DNA of 64,000 bases from Gaiellasilicea sp037720595 (GCA_037720595.1 JBBJLW010000017.1:8032-72031); one strand, 5' to 3'; shown: positions 17,091-25,595, counted from the stretch's first letter. The notes: generated by a model from the sequence alone, not told the origin. A program made the numbers and translations.

Positions 17091-18448
17091 GACGTGCGGC
17101 GCTCGACCTCGGCGTCCTCGCCGTGCTCGGCGCCGCCTCCATCGCGAGTGCCGTCTGGCTCGGTCGGGAGCTCGATCCGGGAGACTTCGGCCGGCCGCTC
17201 GGCGTCCTCGCAGCCGTCGCAGCGGCGATGCTCCTGCCGTACGTCGCCGCCGCTACCTGGGTGGTCTGGCGCCGGCCGCCCCGGCGAGCTGCCCTCGTGC
17301 TCGTCGTCGCCGTCGCGGCGGTCTTGCGGCTCGCTCTCGTCTCCGGCGAGCCGGCGCTCTCGAACGACGTCTACCGGTACGTCTGGGACGGACGGGTGCA
17401 GGCGGCCGGAATCAACCCGTACCGTTACGCGCCGGCCGACCCCGAGCTCGCGTTCCTGCGCGATGCGGAGATCTATCCGCGCCTGAACCGGATCGGCGTC
17501 CAGACCGCGTATCCGCCCGTCGCCCAGGGGCTCTTTTCCGGGCTGTACCGGCTCCATCCTGGAAGCATCGTCTGGACGAAGCTGGCGCTCGTCGTGCTCG
17601 ATCTCGTCGCCGTCGGGCTGCTCGCGTTCCTGCTCGCGCGCCTGCGCCGACCGCCCGCGTGGGTGCTCCTCTACGCCTGGCACCCTCTCGTCACCTTTGA
17701 GCTGGCCGGCGCGGGCCACGTCGAGGGGGTCGCCGTCCTGCTCGCGCTCGCGGCGATCGCGGCGGCCGTCTCCCGCCGCGCGGTCGTCTCGGCGGTGCTG
17801 CTCGCGGCGGCGGGGCTCGTCAAGCCCTATGCGCTCGTCCTCGCTCCCGCCCTCCTGCGGAGCGGTCGAGGATTTCCGGCGGCTGCCGCGGCGGGGGTGG
17901 TGACGATCGCGCTCGCCTACCTGCCGTTCGTGGGAGCCGGCCTGCGCGCGCTCGGGTATCTCCCCGGCTACCTGCGCGAGGAGGGCTTCACCTCCGGCTA
18001 CCGCTTCTACCTGCTCGGGCTCGTCGACGGGGATCCGTCGACCGTGGTCACCGCCCTGTATGTCGTCGCGGCGGGCGCGCTCCTGCTCGGCGTCTCCCTC
18101 CTCTTCCTCGCCCGGCCGCCGGACTCGGCGAGCACGCTCGCCGGTCGCGCGCTGCTCCTCTTCACGCTCGTCTGGGTTCTCTCGTCGCCCACCTACCCGT
18201 GGTACGCGCTGCTCGCCGTGGCGTTGCTGCCCCTGGCGCGCGGTGTCATCCTGCTCCCCGCTGCGGCGATCGTGCTGCTCGCCCCGTTTCTCTACCTCCA
18301 CATCAGCGTCGGGGCGCTCCCGGAGTGGCCCCGGCACCTCGCCTACGGCGGCTCCGCGCTGGCGCTCGCCGCGGCCGGTCTCTGGCAGGCTCGCCCGCTC
18401 CTCTCGACCTCTCGCCGCCCGGGCCGTGCTGTGGCCGTGGTCGAGTAG
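17087..18448 (+). CDS. GT87-like polyprenol-phosphate-sugar glycosyltransferase
   Basis: 453-residue polytopic protein. 'LSNDVYRYVWDGRVQAAG' followed by 'NPYRYAP' is the conserved first-loop signature of mannosyltransferases of the GT87/DUF2029 and alpha-1,6-mannosyltransferase type. 'LVKPYALVLAPALL' and 'SSPTYPWYALLAVALLPL' are further family motifs. About eleven helices span the rest. The GTG start overlaps the molybdoenzyme stop (GTGA). Together with the GT2 and DUF2064 genes it suggests glycan or glycolipid assembly at the membrane. The acceptor is unknown. Confidence 0.85.
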   Translation: MRRAALDLGVLAVLGAASIASAVWLGRELDPGDFGRPLGVLAAVAAAMLLPYVAAATWVVWRRPPRRAALVLVVAVAAVLRLALVSGEPALSNDVYRYVWDGRVQAAGINPYRYAPADPELAFLRDAEIYPRLNRIGVQTAYPPVAQGLFSGLYRLHPGSIVWTKLALVVLDLVAVGLLAFLLARLRRPPAWVLLYAWHPLVTFELAGAGHVEGVAVLLALAAIAAAVSRRAVVSAVLLAAAGLVKPYALVLAPALLRSGRGFPAAAAAGVVTIALAYLPFVGAGLRALGYLPGYLREEGFTSGYRFYLLGLVDGDPSTVVTALYVVAAGALLLGVSLLFLARPPDSASTLAGRALLLFTLVWVLSSPTYPWYALLAVALLPLARGVILLPAAAIVLLAPFLYLHISVGALPEWPRHLAYGGSALALAAAGLWQARPLLSTSRRPGRAVAVVE

Positions 18449-18450
18449 AG

Positions 18451-18858
18451 ATGGTGCGAACGATCCTGGCGCTCGTTGCGGCGGCGGTGCTCGGCGCCGC
18501 CGGGGGCGTCACGGGCGACCGGCTGCTCTCCGAGCCGGGCCTCGGCCCCGAGGTGACCGGCAGCGGCACGCTCGAGCTCCTGCCGCCGGCACCCGTGCGC
18601 GTGGTCGCCGAGACCGTCCGGCTCGGCCAGGGGTTCAGTTCCCGCCATCTCCACGGCGGGCCGACATTCAACCTCGTCCGCTCCGGTGTCGTGCGGATCG
18701 AGGAGCCGGGCGGTCCGCGCCGCTACGGCGCCGGTGAGCTCTTCTTCGAGCCCGCGGAGAGGACGCACACGATCGTCGTGCTCGAGGCGGCGCGCCTCGA
18801 CGTGCTGCGGCTCCTGCCGGAGGGCGCGGCGCCGACGACCGATGTCGAGGGGCCGTGA
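18451..18858 (+). CDS. Secreted cupin-domain protein
   Basis: 135 residues. An N-terminal signal or anchor helix ('ILALVAAAVLGAAGG') is followed by one cupin barrel. 'FSSRHLHGGPTFNLVRSG' gives a His-x-His and 'FEPAERTHTIVVLE' gives the second His of the metal site. It starts two bases after the previous stop and its own stop overlaps the next start (GTGA). A second, longer cupin lipoprotein is encoded 1.7 kb downstream. Its ligand is unknown. Confidence 0.8.
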   Translation: MVRTILALVAAAVLGAAGGVTGDRLLSEPGLGPEVTGSGTLELLPPAPVRVVAETVRLGQGFSSRHLHGGPTFNLVRSGVVRIEEPGGPRRYGAGELFFEPAERTHTIVVLEAARLDVLRLLPEGAAPTTDVEGP

Positions 18859-19490
18859 GCCGCATGGACAGGTCGATCGCGCTCGTCCCGTGGCTCGGAG
18901 CCGCTCTCCTCGCGCTCACGGCGAGGAACGACGGGCTCTACACCTTCCTCGTCCGCGAGGACTCGATCCTGGAATGGCTGCAGGTGCTTGCCTACCTCGC
19001 CGCGGCGGGCCTCGCATTCGCCGTCGCCAGGGTCGCGACAGGGCCGGCCCGGCTTGTATACGGACTCCTCGTGGTCGGGGCGCTGCTCTCGGTCGGTGAG
19101 GAGCTCTCCTGGGGGCAGAGGCTCCTCTCGCTCGAGGGCTTCGAGGCGGTGACCCGCGCCAACAACCAGGGCGAGCTGAACGTGCACAACCTGCGGCAGG
19201 TCGGCCGCGACTCCCAGGTCGCGCTCCTCGCTGCGGGCGTCTGTGGAACCGTGCTGCCGTTTCTCGTCTCGCGGGGGAATCGGGCTGCGCTCGTCTTCCC
19301 GGCACGGGCGCTGACGCCGGCGTTCGCGCTCGTCGCCGCCTACAACGCTGCGCGGCTCGCGCTCGGCGACGCTGCGAGCTTCGAGCAGGCGAAGTTCAGC
19401 GAGTGGCCCGAGCTCTGTTTCGCCGCGTGCCTCGCGCTGACGGCCTGGTTCGCCCTCCGGCTCCTGCGCGGTGACGCCGGCCGCGTCGGC
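18855..19490 (+). CDS. Multi-pass membrane protein of unknown function, stop codon missing
   Basis: About 210 residues with five or six helices. 'SVGEELSWGQRLLSLEG' and 'NNQGELNVHNL' are conserved-looking motifs of an uncharacterised bacterial membrane-protein family. The GTG overlaps the cupin stop; an ATG nine bases later is an alternative. The recognisable protein ends near the stop of the convergent epimerase, but there is no in-frame stop there. The frame stays open for another 1.8 kb, antisense to the whole epimerase, and then merges with the downstream cupin lipoprotein frame. The end given is where similarity-like sequence ends, not a stop codon. A one-base change near 19470 would bring a TGA into frame. 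Confidence 0.6.
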
Positions 19491-20522
19491 TCAACGCAGG
19501 GGCGCCGTCGCGAACTCACACACGCCCTCGGCGAAGGAAATCTCGGCGTGGAAGCCGAGCTCCGCGGCGGCGCGCTCGGTCGAGGCGAAGATGTGACGGA
19601 CGTCCCCGAGTCGGTACTCCGCCGTCGTCACCGGCTCCGCGCCGCCGAACGCGTGGGCCAGCTCGCGGGCGAGCTCGCCGACGGTGCGCGGGGCGCCGCT
19701 GGCGACGTTGAAGGTTCCGGCCTGCCCGGAACCGAGCGCGAGAACATTCGCCGTCGCGACGTCACGGACGTGAACGAAATCGCGCAGCTGGGCGCCGTCC
19801 TCGAAGACACGCGGGGCGCGACCGCCCTCCAGAGCGCTCCGGAAGATGCTCGCGACGCCGGCGTAGGGCGTGTCGCGCGGCATCCGCGGGCCGTAGACGT
19901 TGTGGTAGCGAAGCGCCGTAACGGTCGCGCCCGTTTCGCGCGCGAAAGCGGTGCAGAGCGCCTCCTGCTGCGCCTTCGTCGCCGCATAGACGTTGCGCGG
20001 GTCGAGCGGGGCGTCCTCGGGCACGGCCTCGGGCGCGAGCGCGAGGCCGCAGACCGGGCAGGGCAGCTCGAACTCGCCCGCGTCGAGCCGTTCGCGGGTG
20101 CGCGGCCCGGGACGGACGAGGCCGTGCTCGGCGCACCCGTAGCGGCCCTCGCCGTAGACGACCATGCTGCTCGCGAGCACGAGCGGGACCGGGCGCCGCG
20201 CGAGCTCGCGGAGAAGCGTCGCCGTGCCGAGGTCGTTGTGGCTGACGTAGTCGGCGACGTCGCCGAAGTCGGTCCCGAGACCGACCATCGCCGCCTGATG
20301 GCTCACCGCGTCGGCGCCGGCGAGACAGCGTGCGACGAGCTCCCCGTCCCGCACGTCGCCGAAGACATACTCGGCTGCTGGGTTGAGATAGTCCGGCCTG
20401 CGGGAGTGGGAGAGGGGATGCAGGAGGTCGAGGACGCGAACGGTCGTACCGCGCGCAACCAGCTCGTCGACGATGTGCGAGCCGACGAAGCCGCAGCCGC
20501 CGGTGACGAGAACGGTGTCCAC
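19491..20522 (-). CDS. NAD-dependent sugar epimerase/dehydratase (SDR) with zinc-ribbon insert
   Basis: About 343-residue extended SDR. 'VLVTGGCGFVGSHIVDEL' is the NAD-binding glycine motif and 'NVYAATKAQQE' carries the catalytic Tyr-x-x-x-Lys. Between them 'YGCAEHG' and 'CPVCGLAL' form a Cys/His-Cys-x-x-Cys insert that may bind zinc. Such inserts are known in some epimerases annotated as dTDP-L-rhamnose 4-epimerase. 'YHNVYGPRMPRDTPYAG' is the substrate region. The GTG start gives the classical N-terminus and faces the cupin lipoprotein gene across about 54 bases. It is antisense to the readthrough frame of the membrane protein. Confidence 0.85.
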   Translation of the reverse strand: MDTVLVTGGCGFVGSHIVDELVARGTTVRVLDLLHPLSHSRRPDYLNPAAEYVFGDVRDGELVARCLAGADAVSHQAAMVGLGTDFGDVADYVSHNDLGTATLLRELARRPVPLVLASSMVVYGEGRYGCAEHGLVRPGPRTRERLDAGEFELPCPVCGLALAPEAVPEDAPLDPRNVYAATKAQQEALCTAFARETGATVTALRYHNVYGPRMPRDTPYAGVASIFRSALEGGRAPRVFEDGAQLRDFVHVRDVATANVLALGSGQAGTFNVASGAPRTVGELARELAHAFGGAEPVTTAEYRLGDVRHIFASTERAAAELGFHAEISFAEGVCEFATAPLR

Positions 20523-20576
20523 GAAAGTCGATCTTCCGCGATTGCGTGCACGGGTGCGCGGGCGAAGGCGCGGCTC

Positions 20577-21278
20577 GTGCCAGGCGCCCTTCTCGTCGCG
20601 GTCGCCCTCGCGGGCTGCGGTGGGAGTGGTGGCGGCAGCAACGCGCTCGGCGGCGGTGCCGAGGTGGAGACGCTCGCCGGCTTCACCCTCGCGCGAGTCG
20701 CCGCCGGGCCGCTCGCGTGGGTCACAGACGAGTACCGGCTCGCCGCGGGCGCGATCGTGGAGCACGCGCACGAGTCCGCGTTCGTCTACGCGCGGGGTGG
20801 GGCGAGCCTTCTCGGCGGCAAGAGCCTCGATGAGGGCGCGGGCGCCGCAGTCGCAGGCCAGACATCACACCGGCACGCCGCACCGCAGGACGCTTCCTCC
20901 GTCGTCTGGGAGACACGCCTCGCTGCTCCCGGGGCGCCGCCGCCCCCGGGCGGTCGGCGCGTCTTCGCCGGCCCCCGACTCCGGGGCATCCCGGCGGCGC
21001 CGGCTGCGAGCTTCCTCCTCGTCCGGATCAGCCCCGGCGGCGAGACGAGCGTGCACACCCATCCAGGCCCGGAGCTGATCTACCAGCTTTCGGGGAGGAT
21101 CCTCTATCAGAACGCCCTGATCGGGACGGTCCCGCTTGGGCCGGGCGGGGTCGAGGGGATCCCGCCGAGCACGGCCGTCCAGAAGCGCAATCGCTCCGAC
21201 GCGGACGCGGTGTTCCTTTCGTGGTTCCTCGTCGATCCGGACGAGCCGTTCGCACCTGCGGCGAGCTTCGCCGGCTGA
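20577..21278 (+). CDS. Cupin-domain lipoprotein
   Basis: About 233 residues. A short hydrophobic leader ends in the lipobox 'VALAGCGGSGGG', so it is probably membrane-anchored outside the cell. Two cupin-like halves follow: one with 'EHAHESAFVYARGG' and a second with 'RISPGGETSVHTHPGPELIY', whose His pair and Glu form the metal site. The GTG start leaves a leader without an obvious positive charge, and no better start is in frame, so the start is uncertain. The same frame is open all the way back into the upstream membrane gene, which I treat as accidental. Confidence 0.75.
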   Translation: MPGALLVAVALAGCGGSGGGSNALGGGAEVETLAGFTLARVAAGPLAWVTDEYRLAAGAIVEHAHESAFVYARGGASLLGGKSLDEGAGAAVAGQTSHRHAAPQDASSVVWETRLAAPGAPPPPGGRRVFAGPRLRGIPAAPAASFLLVRISPGGETSVHTHPGPELIYQLSGRILYQNALIGTVPLGPGGVEGIPPSTAVQKRNRSDADAVFLSWFLVDPDEPFAPAASFAG

Positions 21279-21336
21279 CGATCCGAAGCTCGGAGATCCG
21301 ACCGTCTCGGTGCTGCCTGCTCGACCCAGGACGAAT

Positions 21337-22113
21337 CTAGAGCCGTGCGCCGGTGAGCGCGCTCGCGCAGACGTCGTCCGGCTGCGGCTCGATCCGAGGG
21401 ATCGCGGCGAAGAGAAGCGCCTGCAGCTTCTCGAGGTTCTCGCCGAAGACGCGCACCACCGCGTCCGCCGAGACCGGCTCGTGGCCGCCGGCGCCCGCGT
21501 CGTAGTCGGTGATCATCGAGACGTTCGCGTAACAGAGCTCGAGCTCGCGGGCGAGCCACGCCTCCGGGTAGGCGGTCATGTTGACGACGTCCCACCCCTG
21601 GGCGGCGTACCACTCCGATTCGGCGCGGGTCGAGAAGCGCGGCCCCTGGATCACGACCGCGGTGCCTCCGTCGTGAACGTGGATCCCGAGCTCTCGGGCG
21701 GTCGCGACGAGCAGCCCGCGCAGGCCCGGGCAGAAGGGCTCCGCGGCTGCGACGTGCGTCGTCTCAGGCCCCTCGTAGAAGGTGTCGGCGCGGCCGCTCG
21801 TCCGGTCGACGAACTGGTCGCAGACGACGAAGTCGCCGGGCGCGAGGTCGGCGCGCAGCGAGCCGCAGGCGGCCGGTCCGACGATCCGGCGAACGCCGAG
21901 CTCGCGCATCGCCCAAACGTTCGCTCGATAGGGAATCTGCGCCGGCGGCAGCTCGTGTCGAAGCCCATGGCGCGGCATGAACGCGACCTTCCGACCCTCG
22001 AGCTCGCCGACCGCGAACGGGGCAGACGTGGGTCCGTACGGAGTGTCGATCGTCACCTGCTCGACTCGCTCGAGGAGCGAGGTGAACCCAGAACCGCCGA
22101 AGACGCCGACCAT
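21337..22113 (-). CDS. mtnP: 5'-methylthioadenosine phosphorylase
   Basis: 258-residue PNP/MTAP-family enzyme that splits 5'-methylthioadenosine into adenine and methylthioribose-1-phosphate in methionine salvage. 'VGVFGGSGF' is the phosphate loop, 'FMPRHGLRHELPP' the conserved Arg-His-Gly, 'VVIQGPRFSTRAE' the middle loop, and 'VVNMTAYPEAWLARE' plus 'MITDYDAGAGG' form the base site. The Asp in the last motif fits a 6-aminopurine. Inosine/guanosine phosphorylase activity cannot be excluded. It is a single gene, divergent from the PRC-barrel gene. Confidence 0.88.
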   Translation of the reverse strand: MVGVFGGSGFTSLLERVEQVTIDTPYGPTSAPFAVGELEGRKVAFMPRHGLRHELPPAQIPYRANVWAMRELGVRRIVGPAACGSLRADLAPGDFVVCDQFVDRTSGRADTFYEGPETTHVAAAEPFCPGLRGLLVATARELGIHVHDGGTAVVIQGPRFSTRAESEWYAAQGWDVVNMTAYPEAWLARELELCYANVSMITDYDAGAGGHEPVSADAVVRVFGENLEKLQALLFAAIPRIEPQPDDVCASALTGARL

Positions 22114-22179
22114 CTCTCGGGAGTTTGACGGTCGGCTCGATGGAAAGGGGAGAAGAAGTCCAACGATCGGAGGAATCTG

Positions 22180-22572
22180 ATGGACGAAAGAAAGGATCCG
22201 AACCGAGACGAGACGCTCCAGCCCACCGGCGCGGCCGTCGTCGACATCTGGACGTTTCGCACCGAGCAGATGGGCGGCGGCGACATCGATCTCACCGGCT
22301 ACTCGGTCGAGGCGACCGACGGCGGGATCGGCAAGGTCGACGAGGCGACGTACGACGTCGGCGGGAGCTACCTCGTCGTCGACACCGGTCCGTGGATCTT
22401 CGGCAAGAAGGTGATGCTGCCGGCCGGCGTCGTCGATCGCTTCGACCCCGAGAGCGAGACGGTCTACGTCAGTCGCACGAAGGACCGGATCAAGAACGCT
22501 CCCGAGTACGACGAGGAGCTCGGGCGCGACGAGACGTATCGCGGGGAGCTCGGCGGCTACTACGACCGCTGA
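22180..22572 (+). CDS. PRC-barrel domain protein
   Basis: 130-residue cytoplasmic protein, mostly one PRC-barrel. 'YSVEATDGGIGKVDEATYD' is the first hairpin and 'YLVVDTGPWIFGKKVMLPA' the core strand pair, ending with an acidic tail. 'GKKVMLP' is typical of stress-linked PRC-barrel proteins that bind other proteins or RNA. A GGAGG-like ribosome site precedes the ATG. It is monocistronic, with a strong hairpin just after the stop. Confidence 0.8.
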   Translation: MDERKDPNRDETLQPTGAAVVDIWTFRTEQMGGGDIDLTGYSVEATDGGIGKVDEATYDVGGSYLVVDTGPWIFGKKVMLPAGVVDRFDPESETVYVSRTKDRIKNAPEYDEELGRDETYRGELGGYYDR

Positions 22573-22604
22573 TCAGCGTCGAGCCACTGAGCACCTAGAG
22601 ATCG

Positions 22605-22635
22605 GCGGACGGCCCGGCTACGACGGGCCGTCCGC
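22605..22635. terminator. Hairpin between convergent PRC-barrel and ATP-grasp genes
   Basis: Perfect 12-bp stem GCGGACGGCCCG/CGGGCCGTCCGC with a 7-base loop followed by TTTCT on the plus strand. It overlaps the last codons of the ATP-grasp gene and probably terminates the PRC-barrel transcript. Confidence 0.8.
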
Positions 22636-23865
22636 TTTCTGATCGCTCACCCAGGCGGCGAGGAGCCCGCGGTAGTGCTGCCCGAAGTGCTCGTGCTCGT
22701 GGGCCGGAAACGTCGACTGGACGGTCTCGACGAGGAGCCGGTCGAAGTCGGGGCCGGCGACGTAGGCGAGCAGCGCCTCGTCCAGGCCGGCGAGGTGCTC
22801 GGCGCAGAACGCCTCGTACGCCTCCGTCTGGAAGTAGTCGTCGGCGAGCTTGCCGTAGCCGGCGAGCTTCTCCTCGTAGGAGAGATCCTCCCGGTCGCCG
22901 AGCACGAAGTAGTCGCGCATGCCCTGGCTCAACCGCATCGGCCGGCCGGTGACCAGGCAGAAAGCACTCCAGCGGACGAGGGCGCGAATCGCCCAGGGGA
23001 AGTAGTAGTGGAGGCTCGTCAGCGCCACGTCGGGCGAGGCGTTTGCGTAGTCGATCGGATACGCCTGGCCGTCCTTGACGATCGTCTCGCACGAGTTGAA
23101 TTCCCAGCGGAAGAACGCGTTCACGAGCCGGCTGATCGTCACCACCTCCCGGCCGAGCTCCGGCGAGAGGAAGTCGTGATCGACCTGGTAGCGGTCGTGG
23201 AGCGGTCGGTCGGGATCGAAGTGCATCACCATCGTCTCGGCCCCGATCGAGAGGCTCCGTGCGAAGACGTCGAAGTCCTCGACGGCGGCCTGGAGGTGCA
23301 TCAATCGCTCGCCGGAGGCGTCGTAGACGGCGTGCAGCTCGGCGTCGTCGCGGATTCGCGTCACTCCCACCCACTGACCCCCGTCGAAGGGCTTCATGTA
23401 GAGCGGGTAGCCGACCTTCGCCGCGATCTCGTCCAGCTCGAACGGCAGGTTGTAGCGCTCCGCCGTGCGCTCGAAGCGCTCGTTCTCGGGCGGGTTCTTG
23501 TGCGGGATCAGCCATGTGTCGGGCACCCGGAGCCCGAGCCGCATCATCGCGCAGTAGGCCGAGTGCTTCTCCATTGCCTGGAAGGTGAACGGGTTGTTCA
23601 GGAGGTAGACGTCGTCCATCAACGAGACCTTCTTCAGCCACTCGCGCGGAACCGTGTACCACCAGCCCAGCCGGTCGATCACGAGCCGGTAGCGCGGCTC
23701 GGACCGGAGGTCGAACGGCTCGTTCGTGATTCGCTCGGCGACGAGCTCGTGGGTCTCGCCGCCGCAGGAGATCGGGCCGATGGTGTTGAGCAGGTGCTCG
23801 AAAGCCGTGGGCCAGTCCTCCTCGGTGCCGAGCAACAGGCCGATCGTGTGCGTGCGAGTCGTCAT
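22618..23865 (-). CDS. ATP-grasp family ligase-like protein
   Basis: 415 residues. Features that fit an ATP-grasp fold are 'FTFQAMEKHSAYCAMMRLG' (pre-grasp helix), 'AKVGYPLYMKPFDGGQWVG' (the ATP-binding lysine and glycine loop) and 'FNSCETIVKDGQAYPIDY' (metal-binding acidic strand with Asn). These enzymes join a carboxylate to an amine, thiol or hydroxyl through an acyl-phosphate. The ATG overlaps the stop of the esterase before it, so the enzyme is coupled to two hydrolases. No peptide precursor or transporter is visible. The substrate is unknown, and RimK-, D-Ala-Ala- or biosynthetic ligase-like roles are all possible. Confidence 0.75.
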   Translation of the reverse strand: MTTRTHTIGLLLGTEEDWPTAFEHLLNTIGPISCGGETHELVAERITNEPFDLRSEPRYRLVIDRLGWWYTVPREWLKKVSLMDDVYLLNNPFTFQAMEKHSAYCAMMRLGLRVPDTWLIPHKNPPENERFERTAERYNLPFELDEIAAKVGYPLYMKPFDGGQWVGVTRIRDDAELHAVYDASGERLMHLQAAVEDFDVFARSLSIGAETMVMHFDPDRPLHDRYQVDHDFLSPELGREVVTISRLVNAFFRWEFNSCETIVKDGQAYPIDYANASPDVALTSLHYYFPWAIRALVRWSAFCLVTGRPMRLSQGMRDYFVLGDREDLSYEEKLAGYGKLADDYFQTEAYEAFCAEHLAGLDEALLAYVAGPDFDRLLVETVQSTFPAHEHEHFGQHYRGLLAAWVSDQKADGPS

Positions 23866-24599
23866 AGAAATCGCGGCAGATGATGAGCGATCTGCGCTCG
23901 CCACGCGGGCCAGTCGTGCGGCACGTCGTGGCCCCAGACATCGAGCTCGTGCGGAATCCCCTTCTCGCCGAGGAGGTGGGCGAAGCGCCTCGTGCTCTCG
24001 AGCGCGCCCGTCGAGTCCTCCCAGGCGCCCTGGCCGCAGAGCAGGAGCAGGTTGACGCGACCGCGCAGCCAGTCGAGGTGCTGGCCACCCAGCGAGGCGA
24101 CGTAGTCCGGGTTGTTGAAGTAGACCGCGTCACCCCGTTCGCCTGCGCCGACGACCGACACGTCGTAGACGCCGCTCTGGCAGAGCGCGAGCGGGAAGAC
24201 GTGGGCGTGCTTGAGCGCGAAGTTGGCCGCGTGGTAGGCGCCGAAGCTGACGCCGGTGACCGCGATCTCGTCTGCGCCGCCCGAGTCGTTCCGGATGAAC
24301 GGCGCCACCTGATTCAGAATCCAGTCCTCGTACAGCGCGTGCAGCCGCGCGCGCTGCTCGAGGGGAAGGTCGTCTCGGTACCAGCTTCCCGAGTCGTAGC
24401 TGTCGACGGCGTAGATCTTGACGAGCCCGGCCTCGAGCGGGCCAGCGAGCGCTTCGATCATCCCGTTATCCTCGTATTGCCGGCAATTTCCCTGCTGGGA
24501 AGGGAACGCAAGGAGCGGCCGGCCGTAGTGCCCGTGGGCGAGGATGCCGCCCTCGCCGCCGATCGCGGGAGAGAAGACCTGGAGCTCCCGCCTCAGCAC
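23862..24599 (-). CDS. Esterase (alpha/beta hydrolase, esterase D/PF00756-like)
   Basis: 245-residue alpha/beta hydrolase. 'IAVTGVSFGAYHAANF' holds the nucleophile elbow Gly-x-Ser-x-Gly; the acid is probably in 'LLLLCGQGAWEDS' and the His in 'VWGHDVPHDWPAW'. 'SPAIGGEGGILAHGHYGRPL' is a recognisable N-terminal strand. The GTG start (23862-24599 frame) overlaps the stop of the preceding esterase by a few bases, and its own stop overlaps the ATP-grasp start. The same frame is open through the damaged upstream esterase but that part is nonsense. The natural ester is unknown. Confidence 0.85.
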   Translation of the reverse strand: MLRRELQVFSPAIGGEGGILAHGHYGRPLLAFPSQQGNCRQYEDNGMIEALAGPLEAGLVKIYAVDSYDSGSWYRDDLPLEQRARLHALYEDWILNQVAPFIRNDSGGADEIAVTGVSFGAYHAANFALKHAHVFPLALCQSGVYDVSVVGAGERGDAVYFNNPDYVASLGGQHLDWLRGRVNLLLLCGQGAWEDSTGALESTRRFAHLLGEKGIPHELDVWGHDVPHDWPAWRAQIAHHLPRFL

Positions 24600-25595
24600 G
24601 AGACCCTCTCGAGTAGCCGGAGTAGGTGGGGCTGGAACGCGTCGCGCCACGCGATCCAGTTGTGCCCGTCCCGGAACTCGTGGAAGTGCGTGTCGTAGCC
24701 CTGCCGCCGCAGGGCTACGAACATAGCCTTGTTTGCAGGGAGGTTCTCCTCGATCGTGCCGCATGCGAGCTCGACCGGGATCGGCCGCTGCGCTTGTCCG
24801 GAGAGGACGCTTCCGACGAAGCGGCCGATCCGATCGAAGCGCGGAAAGTCGGCCTCGTGGAGGTCGCGCCGGCGGAAGAAGCTGCCCGATTGGAGGAAGA
24901 GCGCATCGAAGCTCGCTGGATGCCGGCGGTGCACGTGGAGCAAGGCGAGGGCACCGAGGCTGGCGCCCAGCCCTATCCGCACGGGCGCGGCGTCGAACGA
25001 GGGCAACAACTCCTCGACGAGCGCGCGCGAATAGCGGGCCGAGGCGGAGTAGGGTCTCGTTGCGGTCGACCGGGGCGATCAGGATCGCGCGGAGCGGTGG
25101 TCGCTGCCCGAGCAGGGTGAGGAGCGACGAGAAGTCGGCGTACTCCGGCCCGTCGTGAGCGACGAGCAACGGGCTGTCCTCGTCCGCGTCCGGGTGCTCC
25201 CAGACCAAGGCCGGCAGCTCCGTGCGCAGGATTCGGCTCGAGAGGACGACGTTCTTCGCGGTGCCGATCGTCTCGGCGTCGAGCCACACGGGAGCCTCGT
25301 ACCCCGGTAGCTCGAGCACCGACTTCTCGCCCCACGGCCCCGAAGCCCGGAGCGGGTTCTCGGGGTCGACGATCCATTCCGAACGCCCGGCTCGGTCGAC
25401 GAGCTCGAACTGGTACTCGAGCCGGCCGACGTCGGGCTGCGGCGCGACGAGCTCCCAGGTACGGCCGCGGCGTGCGAGCGCGTGGGGCAGTCCGGGAACG
25501 GCGTGTGCGAGCCGGACACGTGCGAGCGCCCGGCCGTGCTCGAGGAAGGCGAACCGGATCGGAGGGCTCGCGTGGGTATCGAGCGCGGCGCTCAT
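24593..25595 (-). pseudogene. Enterochelin-esterase-like hydrolase with one-base frameshift
   Basis: Two frames together encode a complete Fes/IroD-like protein of about 330 residues. The N-terminal early-set domain (about 1-110, 'YQFELVDRAGRSEWIVDPEN') and 'PLLVAHDGPEYADFSSLL' read in one frame up to 'PVDRNE'. Then 'YSASARYSRALVEELLPSF', the nucleophile elbow 'IGLGASLGALALLH' and 'CGTIEENLPANKAMF' read in another. Removing one C from the CCC run (minus strand) at 25052-25054 restores 'DRNETYSASARY' without a gap. This is either a real frameshift or a sequencing error. The downstream esterase and ATP-grasp genes overlap in order, so the operon otherwise looks functional. Confidence 0.85.

Noticed and set aside
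18855..21278. An 807-residue fusion of membrane protein and cupin
   Set aside because: The middle 360 residues are the antisense of a well-supported epimerase and have no fold-like pattern; two separate genes are more likely.
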